A stretch of DNA of 64,000 nt from Candolleomyces eurysporus (taxonomy: Eukaryota; Basidiomycota; Agaricomycetes; Agaricales; Psathyrellaceae): the NCBI GenBank assembly GCA_027579435.1, contig JANBPK010001474.1, positions 62,001-126,000 on the forward strand, in the 5' to 3' direction. This document shows, one piece after another, positions 33,667 through 44,700 of the stretch. Numbering within the stretch: the stretch's first letter is position 1; each line of letters opens with the position of its first letter. Both the position numbers and the translations under genes were made by a program. Below the pieces are notes generated by a model, which worked only from the letters and a program-made list of their open reading frames with translations, ran no database searches and was not told where the DNA came from.

Positions 33667-33926
33667 GGTTTGGTCATCGTTACAACCCTCGGTTGAACCG
33701 AGACTCAGGGGCGCTGACCATAGCATACACGGTGACTGGCTGTGCCGGGAAATTTGTAGTACACTACCAACGAATGGAGTTCATGTGATAGGCCGATCGG
33801 CCGACCATCCCGGCAAAAACCGAACACATTTTGGTATTATAATGACTCGGTACTCAAATTTGCAGATCTACTTAGACTTTTTTGACCACAACCACCACCT
33901 CCCCGTCCGCCCTCTCGACATTCAAA

Positions 33927-35788
33927 ATGTGCCCCCACCAAAACGGAGACTCTGCAGCCGCAGACAAGAGCGAAATGGTCGCCGTCCCCCTTCAAAACGG
34001 CCATTCCAATGGCGTCAATGGTTCGTCCAACGGGACCCAGCCCATCAAAAAGCGAGGAACCACAAGGGCACCAGACGCTCACCTCAAGAAGGAGCCTAGA
34101 AACCCTTACGCTGCCCGCGCTTCGGATTTGATCTCTAACATCTCGAATTTTAACATTATCGAGAGCACATTGCGAGGTGCGATCCTCATCAGCCACGGCT
34201 AGCGCATAGGTCGCTGACATTTTCTATTTTAGAGGGTGAACAGTTTGCAAATGCTTTCTTCGACACCAAGACCAAGGTCGCTATCGCCAAAGCATTGGAT
34301 GCCTTCGGTGTCGAGTACATTGAGTTGACATCGCCCGCCGCATCTGAGCAATCTCGCCTTGATTGCGAGACCATCTGCAAGCTCGGACTCCGCGCCAAGA
34401 TCCTCACCCATATTCGCTGCCATATGGATGATGCCCGAATCGCTGTTGAGACGGGTATGTTTTCCCCTTGACCACAATTCTTTTGATCACTTCCTTATCT
34501 CATCTCTTCAGGTGTTGATGGTGTCGATGTCGTCATTGGTACCTCGTCCTTCCTCCGTGAATTCTCGCATGGGAAGGATATGACCTACATCACTAAGACC
34601 GCCATTGAGGTTATTGAATTCGTCAAGTCCAAGGGCATCGAAGTTCGCTTCTCCTCTGAAGACTCCTTCCGCTCGGATCTCGTCGACCTCCTCTCCATCT
34701 ACCAGACTGTTGATAAGATTGGTGTCAACCGGGTCGGTATTGCCGATACCGTCGGATGCGCCAACCCACGACAGGTTTACGACCTCGTTAGGACTCTCCG
34801 AAGCGTTGTGAGCTGCGACATTGAAATCCACCTTCACAATGACACTGGAATGGCCATTGCCAACGCCTACACTGCTCTGGAGGCCGGTGCCACTCACATT
34901 GACACTTGTATGTTCTTGCTTTCAAAATGAATGTTCTAGATCTCACTCAATATTCTTAGCCGTTCTTGGTATTGGTGAGCGAGTCGGTATCACCCCTCTC
35001 GGTGGTTTGGTTGCCTGCCTCTACGCTGCCAACCCAGAGTATGTCAAGTCCAAGTACAACCTTGCCATGCTCCGAGAAATCGAGAACTTGGTCGCCGAGG
35101 CTGTTGAAGTCAACATTCCTTTCATGAACCCTATCACGTATGTTGTCGTCCCTCTCTAGAGAGTTTTCTTCCTCACCGTCGTCTCTACAGCGGTTACTGT
35201 GCCTTCACTCACAAGGCCGGTATTCATGCCAAGGCCATTCTGAATAACCCCAGCACCTACGAGATTCTCAAGCCTGAAGATTTCGGTTTGACGCGATACG
35301 TCTCCATTGGGTATGTCACTCCTTGGCTCAGATTCCAGAATTTTCTCTTATCAGAATCACTCGCGTTAGCCATCGTCTCACCGGTTGGAATGCCGTCAAG
35401 TCTCGTGTGGAGCAATTGGGTCTTGCTCTTACTGATGATGAGGTTAGAGCATTTTTCGATCTTTTCGTATCTGTCGCCCGACGCTGATTGGCTCTCCACT
35501 TTCATCACTATCGCGGCTTCCTCCCTTCACGTCTGCTGACCATCTTCATCTTTTTGTATGGCATCCCGGGATCAGGTTAAGGATGTGACGGCCAAGATCA
35601 AGGAGCTCGCAGACGTGCGAACACAATCAATGGACGACGTCGACACTCTTTTGCGTGTCTATCACTCTGGTATTCAGAGTGGAGAACTTGCTGTTGGCCA
35701 GAAGGAAGCTCTTGACCGTCTGCTGAGGAGACACAAGGCTGAAGCACAGGGCCGTGCTGCGAGTCCATCGCTCGAGCGTGATGATTAA
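33927..35788 (+). CDS. LYS20: Homocitrate synthase (lysine biosynthesis)
   Basis: First committed step of the fungal alpha-aminoadipate lysine pathway: acetyl-CoA plus 2-oxoglutarate to homocitrate. The in-frame ATG at 33927 starts [15 protein letters not shown] Ser/Asn-rich leader is followed by the TIM-barrel: [20 protein letters not shown] (catalytic Arg-Glu), [89 protein letters not shown] (metal HxH) and [14 protein letters not shown]. The C-terminal regulatory part reads [18 protein letters not shown] and [18 protein letters not shown]. No mitochondrial presequence is evident. Introns are short and in frame. Confidence 0.93.
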
Positions 35789-36342
35789 ATGGGCATTCTC
35801 CATCCCGACTCCTATCTCCTCATCATTCATTCATTTCCCCCGGCTGATGTCAACCTTGGCGCCACCATACTGTCCCTCGTTCCACTTCCTTCAAAAGCAA
35901 AAGCATGACGGGCACCACCTGTCTGACAGGCTCTAACGGTGCTCAATTATCATGCCGTGTCTCTTTCCTAGCATCTCACGTTGAAATATTTCGCTGATGA
36001 ATCTTGAACCTAACTGTGTATTTTTAACTTAAAGACTCTTGCTTTCTTCTATCCCTTCTTCTCGAGGCTTAGTAGAGAAGCGTCCTATCTTTTTTGTAAT
36101 TACTCATGAAGTTGTACTCAATTATTCACCCTCCGGCCTCTCGCTGGCTTAGGAACACCACGAATTCTATTGTGCATTAAGAATCAAGATTAACAGACGT
36201 TGGGAAACATCGATATCTAAGTAGGTATGTACAGGGAGGATACTATTCAAGATTATAAACCCTTGATATCATATACATTTTCAAGAAACTGCTGCACGTT
36301 GGCCATGGATTACGGTCTGCGGTCTGCACTCCCCTCCCGTTT
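35789..36342. other. Intergenic, convergent ends of homocitrate synthase and UNG1
   Basis: No gene is visible in about 550 bases. Confidence 0.5.
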
Positions 36343-37925
36343 TCAAGTGGTTTGCGCTCCTATGCAGCACCAATCCACCTTGCCATCTGGGCCGTATTTT
36401 TCCTCGAGCCATTCATTCGCTTTTTGGAAATGGCCATTGCCGAAGAACCCTTTGTCAGCCGAATATGGTGACGGGTGCTAGTAGACAACAAACTTGAGTT
36501 AGCAAACAGAATCAGCCGGACAATGAAGGTAAACAAGCCACTGACAGCGCTTGTTAGAACCAGGTGCTTTGACTAGAAAGAGTTTAGCCAGTTAATAATC
36601 CGGTCGTGTTGGGGATTCAAGTATACAGCTCACCTTGCTGAGCTTCGACACTCGTTCAGATGCCCAGGCACCCCAAGCGAGGAACACTATTCCGCGGCCG
36701 ACGCCTGTCGATTCTGAGCCACTTGCGCCGGCTGGAAGGTTGGCGCCGCCGTATTGGTCTATGACTTCGACTACCTTTTCGGTGAATTGCTCCCAGCCTT
36801 TTCGGGAATGGGAGCCTGCTTCACTGGCTTTGACTGTGAGGCAGGTGTTGAGCATTAGGACGCCGTTGGTGGACCATGCCTCGAGGTTTCTATTTAAATA
36901 AGAGTTGGGAGTTGGGATGCGTGCCAATGAGTCAGTGGAAATGGATAGTGTTAGTCCGAGTGCTTACCCGTGTTTTGGGGGCGTGAAGTCTGGGTATTCC
37001 GTTTTGAGCTCTTTATAAATCTAGAGAGGAGGTCAGAAAGAACGGCACGTAACAGTGAGGAAGTATTAAGACTGACGTTCTGAAGAGATGGAGGGACTTT
37101 GACGCCATGTGGGACGGAGAAACAGAGTCCTGCCACGGTGTCACGTCAGATCAACATCTTTCAGGTCCTCTGACTGGTATACAGGGAGAACTCATACCAT
37201 GTGCTTGACCGTGCCCGTGATATGGGTCTACGTACCAGAAAGTAAGTCTGATGGGTGACAGGAAAAAAGGACGGTATCTGCGAACCTTGCCCGATAATAA
37301 CTACTTTCACCTTGCCGAGAGGGGTCTTTGACCAGTTGTAAATGTCCTTTGCTTCATTCAAGCGTAAGGACACGTAAAATTTGACTCTACGCGCAAAGGC
37401 TTACCAGGGGGATATATCTTAACCGTTTGTGGGGTATTCTGGGCCGACTTGAGACCACTGTCCCAGAGGAACTTTTTCAGCTTCAAAAAATATGGCTTTC
37501 TAATTTCGCTCTGTAACAGCTTCATCCTGTGCTCGGCTTGAGGTATATATACCTCCGGTAGTAATAGGTGGACTCACCAGCTCAGTCCCAGGGTCTCGCA
37601 CTCCAACTGGAGCAGCCCTTTTTCCTCGTCACTCAGCGACTTTTGGAAATTCGTCAAAGAAAATGGGATAGAATTCAACTTTGGCAGGGTAGTGAGTGAC
37701 GCGTTGGAAGATGAGGCTGGCACACCCGCGCCAGATACTGTTCTCAGCTTTTTTTTTTGCGAAGGCTGAGAAGTGAAGAACGTCTCGATTTTACGCCTCT
37801 TCTTCTCAGTTGTCACTGTAGATTGCGAGCCTTGGGCAGCGAGGGATGCCGCATTTTTTTTTGGCGGCTTGGAAGGAGGATTTATCGATGTCCTCGAGGT
37901 ATAGAGTAGACTTATCGTCGCTCAT
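36343..37925 (-). CDS. UNG1: Uracil-DNA glycosylase (UNG), one-base frame break in an A9 run
   Basis: Removes uracil from DNA in base-excision repair. ATG at 37925 gives MSDDKSTLYLEDIDKSSF. After nine A residues (37854-37862) the frame shifts by one; with one A fewer it continues NAASLAAQGSQSTV into TTEKKRRKIETFFTSQ. The latter resembles a PCNA-interacting box (I-x-x-F-F). The catalytic domain has KVVIIGQDPYHGHGQAHG (Asp of the water-activating loop, spread over two introns), LCFSVPHGVKVPPSLQN, GVLMLNTCLTVKASEAGSHS, VFLAWGAWA and SAHPSPYSADKGFFGNGHF (catalytic His loop). It ends WCCIGAQTT. The break is most simply a homopolymer read error, because the rest is intact. Confidence 0.88.
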
Positions 37926-38656
37926 AGTGGCAGAAGTAAATAAGTTGCTGCGTTGGCAGACGCGTGCGGGCCCTATTTAGTTCATTTAGCGCGAACAGCG
38001 ATACACGTGACCCTGTTCGATGCCAAGAGAATAGGAGAACCGGCGCTGAAGGCGATTTGGAAAGTTTTGGCTGTCATCCAACGCTCTGGTCATTACCTTT
38101 TATAAAGACCGCTCCCTGTAATTATTCAAGCTGCCTCGTTCACATTCATCTCCTTCCCCTCCTTCGTCAAGGCAGACCTCTGCACGCGCAGAGTCTCAGC
38201 GGAAACAGCACGTACACAAGTCGAAGTCTAGAAGACGCCGTGCCTCGGCTGTAAACGACGACCAAGACAGGAACGGAAGGGCGGCGGCGGCTCAGGGATG
38301 GAGTACAAGCTACCAGGCGGGTTCTTCTGGGTGCGTCGTGATCTTGCGGACTTGGGGGGNAGAGAGGTTTAATATGCGTTGTTCCCAGACCTGAATCCCA
38401 GGACTCCTCTGACGACTCCGAGTCGGACACCGACACTGGCCATGGTACAAGAGGAAGACCGTTCGTTCAGAAATCATCTGCCAATGGATCGGCTGAAGCA
38501 CCCAAGTCGACTTCTAACTCGTTCATTCGAGCAAGGAGTTCAGACAGAACATCTTCTGGGGAATCAACTACCGCCGCAGTTCGTTCAGTCACACGAACGA
38601 GAAAGGCGTTCACTCGTTCGCGCTCTCCAGTCGTAACTCGACAACAGCCAGCACTC
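37926..38656 (+). other. Divergent promoter and possible N-terminal extension of the dolichol kinase gene
   Basis: Open Ser/Arg-rich sequence in frame with the next gene can be traced back from 38657 to an acceptor-like site near 38392 (QDSSDDSESDTDTGHGTRGR). Another S/R-rich stretch (38131-38310) may be an earlier exon. I see no convincing upstream ATG. An N at 38360 falls in the presumed intron. Confidence 0.4.
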
Positions 38657-41483
38657 ATGCGACACTTTTCACCTGCATCTTCACGCCCATCCCGACGACA
38701 CCCTTTATTCATCCCAATATCATTATTACCAGCAACGTTCACCGTCCGGTTCCCCATCATAATGACTAAACACGCCTACGTGTTCTCTGCCGACACGCGC
38801 AAAATTGGAGAAGTGGTCCTATTAATATCGTCACTCATATACGCGACGACCCAGTTATCACCTCTCAAGCACTCAATATCTAACTTTGACACAGTAAATG
38901 ACTGGCAGGCTTTCGGTAAGTCTTCCGACAACTTCGGCGCCTTTCCTGGCTAATGGCTTCGGATCCAGAACTTCGCATACTCGCATTATTATCTATTTTA
39001 TACTTCATATGGACACATAGCACTCTCGCAAGCCCTCCCCTGTATACCTTGCAGCTAAACAAGGATTCCCCAGCATCGTCCACAACTACCATCAACCGCC
39101 CGGCGTCTCCTCGAAATTTCGAAGGCAAAGATACTCGGAAGGCCTCCACATCATTATCCACCGTCGACAAGAGCGATTTCGGTTATATCTGGATGTCTGT
39201 GCCAAAGAATTACAGGTCAGTCTGAATCGTTCGCTTGTCGCGTCGTGTCCAAGCTCTGACGTCATTCTGCCAGGGAGTCTCGAGATGATGGAATGGCTAC
39301 AGGCCTACTATTAGGACCCTTAATCGCTTCCTGCGTTCTGATTTCGGCTCTGCGTAATGCAGCATCTCATCCGGCGACTGCTCTACCTCCCGACTGGCTC
39401 ATTGAAGCACCACTCCAGCTGGGCAATCGCACTGCAGCGGCAGATGCATTGGAAGCTTTGATTGAATCAAGACGAGGCTTGGTGGACCTTAGCTCCTTCT
39501 GCGCTGTGATGCTCTTGTTGAATGTATGTGCGTCGTGGTGGGCGGAGGGCCGATATTCCAAAGCAGCCAACCAGCCGGANGGGGGAAAGGGCATCTGTCC
39601 CGCGAAGTGAAGCCCGCAGGTTTTTCTACCATGTCCTCTTCACTTTGATGGCCAGCATTTGCCTGATTTCTTTAAAGTTGTATTTCGGGCATGTCGGAAT
39701 CGGTATATGGCAAGGTGCGTAGTTTTTGGAAGACTTGAGAGAATGTATGCTTATTTCGTAGGGATGAGCCATTTCGAGGCGGTATTGGTCTCTGTGTTTT
39801 ACCCGTTCACCCTTTATGCTGGGCTGAGGCTAGCGCACAGAGGTTTCACAGTTGGCGAACTCGGTCTTGTTTGCCTCGGTGGGACCTCTCTGTCTTTAGA
39901 ATTTCTGCATCTGACCATAGCCAAGGTATATCCTTTCCCCCAGAGTTTGAATCGATTTCTAATACCATTTGGTTTAGATGTGGCCTGGTACTACGCCATT
40001 CATTCGAACGTACCGACTACCAACACCTCTTCTGATTTTCCAAATCGCCCTGATTGTTGGGTCCTTCGTAACCGGATTTATGTTATCGCCGTTCCTGGTC
40101 CTTTCTCGAAATACCGCTCAACGCCCAGCTCATCGAGTACGCTCACCAGAAGAGAAGCTGCGAAATCGGAAATACTACGCGTTGGGTTTCTACGTGGGCA
40201 GCGTCTTATGTGTCGGGGGACTGGTCGGCCTATGGGCTCGTTGGTTGCTCCGTTCTCGTAATCCGTGGACGTGGACGANTTTTTTATATCGTTGAAGGAA
40301 GGAAGAAATGGAGTCGGCCGGTCCTTCTGGGATACTGGGCTCTTCTCGGGTGCATAAGCGTTGCGGGCTGGGGCAGGCAACTCTCTAGAACTCGCCGATT
40401 TCGTTTGCGCAACCAACCTGGGGGGCTTGATGCCGTGTCTTCCGCGTACGAGAACAATTCGTCGTCCCTTAGTGTCGACGCCTCGGGGAGCAGCGGTCAA
40501 TCCGCTGCTCCCGGTCCGTCTTCTGCGACTGGGCTGACGTTCTCCACACTATCCAACATCACGATGCCTAGCTTGCCGAATGGCTCGAATGTTTCGAATG
40601 TTGCGACGGACCTTCTGGACGCGGCTGATAAGCAGATTCCGACACTGGGATTGAACGCTCGCCGAAAGTTCTTCCATGGGCTCGCTGTCGCTATGTTTGT
40701 TCCCGGTATAGCGCTTGACGTGAGTCTCTTCGATTTTCGAAAGTACAGGCGCTGACGATAGCCCCCACTTCTCTTATTCGCTTTAGCCGGCCTTTACGCA
40801 CTTGTCGTTCAGTGTTGCATTTGCGCTGTTCACATTCTTGGAGTATATCCGATACTTTGCTATTTATCCCTTCGGTGCTACGGTCCATTTGTTCCTAAAC
40901 GAGTTCCTCGACCACCGGGACAGTGGAACGGCTATTCTGAGCCATTTCTATCTGTTGACAGGGTGTTCTGGCTCAGTTTGGTTGGAAGAGTGCGTCATCT
41001 CTTAATTTAGATTCGGTTGCCTTCGATCTGATCCCCGTGGCGCAGTCCTTCTAAAATCCTGTTGTACACGGGTGTTCTGACCCTAGGAGTGGGTGATGCT
41101 GCTGTACGTCTATTAGCTCGCTATTTTGTGCGGCAGTCCATGCTAAGCAGAAGCTGTATTACAGGCATCGATCATTGGCCGAAGGTTAGGCCTGCGGAAA
41201 TGGTCACCGACTACGAACAAGACTGTTGAAGGCACTTTGGCACTCATCGCCTCCGTCTTTGTATCGGCCTTGCTGTTACGTTTCTGTGGGTTGACGGATT
41301 CATTCCGGGTACGTGATGTTCTTTGCCGTGAATTCAAAACCACTCACGCCACACATGTTACAGTATCTCCGCTACCTCCTCGCAGTCGTAATTTCTGGGT
41401 TGTTGGAAGCTCTTTCAGACCAGAACGACAATCTGACGTTGCCCCTATACATGTGGAGCATGCTCGTAGCCTTTGGGGTGTAA
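38657..41483 (+). CDS. SEC59: Dolichol kinase (Sec59)
   Basis: ER multi-pass enzyme making dolichyl phosphate with CTP, needed for N-glycosylation and GPI synthesis. The in-frame ATG at 38657 (MRHFSPASS) is a conservative start; a Ser/Arg-rich extension upstream is likely. Many transmembrane segments follow, for example KIGEVVLLISSLIYATT, LALLSILYFIWTHS, LLLGPLIASCVLISAL and LFTLMASICLISLKLYFG. The catalytic C-terminal part has RKFFHGLAVAMFVPGIALD, LEYIRYFAIYPFGATVHLF, LTLGVGDAAASIIGRRLGL, NKTVEGTLALIASVFVSAL and EALSDQNDNLTLPLYMWSM, ending LVAFGV. Ns at 39580 and 40279 each break the frame, and deletion of the N restores it in both places. Confidence 0.88.
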
Positions 41484-41737
41484 CCAGTGCCTGTACCTGG
41501 GGAAGTAATCGAATAGCAATTCAACTTGCTTGTACAAAACTGTAGACATAGATTTGGGGTGGGCGAATGATGAATTGCTGTGATTGGCGAAATGACATCA
41601 CTGTTCCCACGGTGGAATCCTTCTCTGAAGCATCGTCGCCTTGAGCCAGACAACTGAACACCGACTGCCAATGACCTGACCCTGGAGCTGTCCCGTCTAA
41701 ACCCCTCCCCTTATGCAATCTTGAATGAAGGCTACAA
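41484..41737. other. Short intergenic region, tandem genes
   Basis: 254 bases between SEC59 and the histidine kinase. No TATA box is obvious. Confidence 0.4.
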
Positions 41738-44700
41738 ATGCATGAGAAACCAACCCCCGATGGCCTCGCAGAGGTCAAACCCGTCAGCCCAGACGAAATA
41801 CACTCCACGGTTCCCCTCGCGTTCGTCCCCATCGCCACTGCGAACATGATCGCAAATGGATCGAACACAGGCGCTACCCTTTCGCCTTCCAAGCTGCTGC
41901 TCAAGAGGCCAGCAAGACCAGCAACTGCCCCATCTCAGGAACACCTCGCTCTGTTGCCCTCGCTGGGCCGAAGCCATACGATCTCCCTACCGTCCTCCCC
42001 ATACCATGAAACGCCGTCGAGATCACATTCAGGGGCGAGGCACGATCTTGGTCAATGTGATACCCCCCAGGATCTCAGGCCAGTTCAGGAGGAGCCAGCT
42101 GGAAAAGTCTGTCTGCCGCGCAACCTTGGTGCGTTTTGCAGTGCATGCTCCATGGTGCATCATCTTAACATTCATGATGATACCCCAACAGCTGAATGGG
42201 ATTGCTCTTCAGAGGCAGGGAACCTCTCGCATTGTGCGGACTGTGACTGGGCTACGTTTATATCTGCCTATGCGCTAGGACGATGGGACCCTCACCAAGT
42301 TCCACATCCTCCACGCTCATACTATATCTCTGCAGGCGAAACTAGCAATTCTCAGCCGACGACGACGACGGAGGCTGTTTACCTATCCCTTTCCCTCCCT
42401 GCCCAACCATCGAATAACGAACCGCCTTCGGATGCAAGCGCGGCAGTCATTGAATCTACAACAAGCTCCGTCAATTCTGTCAACATTCCCCCATCCCGCT
42501 TGCTCCCGTTTCAATTGTCACTCCCAGGCACATCGCACCGAACTCGGAGCTCCTTTTCTTCATCCACATCTGCAAATTCCCTTTTCAGTAACCCTGCTAG
42601 CACCTCGTGTAATGCAGACATCCAAACAACTGTGGCAACCATGAGGTGGGCCGCCGCTCGGGTGGACATTTCCCCGCTTGCGCTCCCATCTCCCGAACAT
42701 GAATTGACGGACCCAATGCGAGGTGTCACAGCTGCACTTCCCAGCTCGTATTCGCACCCGGGCGACTCTACTTCTGACAACGTTACCACTGTCGCTAGTA
42801 ATCGACGATCAAGGCTGTCCAGCTTCTGGGAAGGGACCACGGATATAGACTCAACGGACCTACCAAGCTCTTCCCATGCTACCCGACCGTCGATTAACAT
42901 TGACGTGGGGGATTCGCCTCAAGTCCCGATTGACGCGCAAGCGGCGACCCCGGAACAGGCGACGGTACCGTCTCTGAGCCCACAAAGCGCACTCTCCGAT
43001 CCGATGACGCAACTGTCTATACTCACTGCTCCGTTCCCAGCGACCGCGCCTATCCGATCTGGCGAGTCGGGGGACGGTGCTGAAGCGACAGACTATTTTG
43101 GCAGTGTTCATGCAGGGCCAGCAGACAAGGCGACAAGTTCGAATATGACACTGAAGCAGGCCGCCGCGGGTTTGGCATCGCCTATCTCTTCCACCGACGA
43201 AGGATGCTTGACTGTCCCGGCGCTCCCCCGTCGTGTATGCCTCACACGCCAAACATCGTCGCCTCTTCCGATAACGTCTCCGACGCAAGAACCAAGGCTC
43301 CCTGGCGGGAGAGTGATTTCGGAGAATTTCAGTGCTACCAAGACGGGTCGAGCGGCAAAGGAAGAACAGATGTACGCCGAGCTCGGGTATTTGGCTCCTC
43401 CGAACCCTCCAGATGAGTTGGAGAGGAGAAGGGCGTTGTACAAGTCAGTATTTCCTCGTGCTCAAATTTTCGTGTTGGCCTTCTGAACCATAAATGCTCA
43501 TTTTTACGAATTCTCTGGATGTAGATTCAATATCTGGAATACCGGCCCTGACCTAAACTTTGATCGCATTGCACACCTCGCGAAGCTCGTGTTCAACACG
43601 AAGGGTGTTATCATCTCGCTGATCGATGGAAAGGAACAGTATGTCCCCAAATACTTCCGTGACGATATCGTAGTTCTGACACGTTAATAGATGGTTCAAA
43701 AGTGAATGTACGTTTTAGCACACCAGTCCAGCATCTTCCGTGAGCTCACATCCGCACCTGTATTTTAGTTGGTTCGCTATTTCCGGCCAAGACCTGCCCG
43801 AGGACGCAGTCCTTGTGCGGCCATGCTATCCTGCAGCAGTGAGTCTAATCGACTTTGAATTTATCTCGTTCTGATTCACACAATGTCGACAGAGGCGACG
43901 AGCCGATGATGGTCCTGGACGCCCGTCAAGATTGGAGATTCGCCGAGAACGTAAGCACGGAGGATACGACAACCCATTCTGTTGGTCTCTCATATCGGAC
44001 TCGAAGCCTTTGGTCACAGGTTCCCCCCAAATCCGATTCTATGCTGGAGCGCCTTTGCGAACTCAGGACGGATACAATATTGGCACGTTGGCTGTCATAG
44101 ATGATTCTCCTCGGGATGATTTTCCTCCTCGTCAACGGCATACTCTGAAGGAGTTCGCGGTGCGTATCGATTGTAGTGATTTGTTCCAGCATACCTAAAC
44201 CTTTGAGAAGGCGATCGCTATGAGAGAAATGGAACTCTGGCGAGATAAGGTGAGATCACTGGACCAGGCCTCCAGTTGGCGCTAACGGCATCTTTTCAGA
44301 TTCAACTCAGAATACGGGATCGCATCCAAAGTTCTGTCAGTGTCGTTTCATTTCGGGAGCCTCTGTCTTCTAAAATTCCCTTATTTCCACAGATGGAGCA
44401 ATTTAGCAGAGAATGCCTAGAGATCGACAATGAGGTCCATGATCGTGGCCAGGAAGATCTTATCATCGGTTCATCGATGGATAAGGTTTACGACCGTGCA
44501 GCCAAGCTCGTCCAACGCACTCTTGACGTTGAAGGTGTTATTGTCATGGACGTGTCTCACTGCGAAGTTTTGGAGACGATGAGCGCCGAGGGATCGGTCT
44601 CTGTGATCCTCCACCACGGTGATCCGGAATCTGAGATGGAGAAGAGGCAATTATCGACGGAAGAGTACCACAAATTGAACAATTTCTTTGCCAAGTACCC

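Noticed and set aside
42361..42375. GAC trinucleotide run in the histidine kinase head
   Set aside because: A short coding run of Thr codons, ordinary for this Ser/Thr-rich region.
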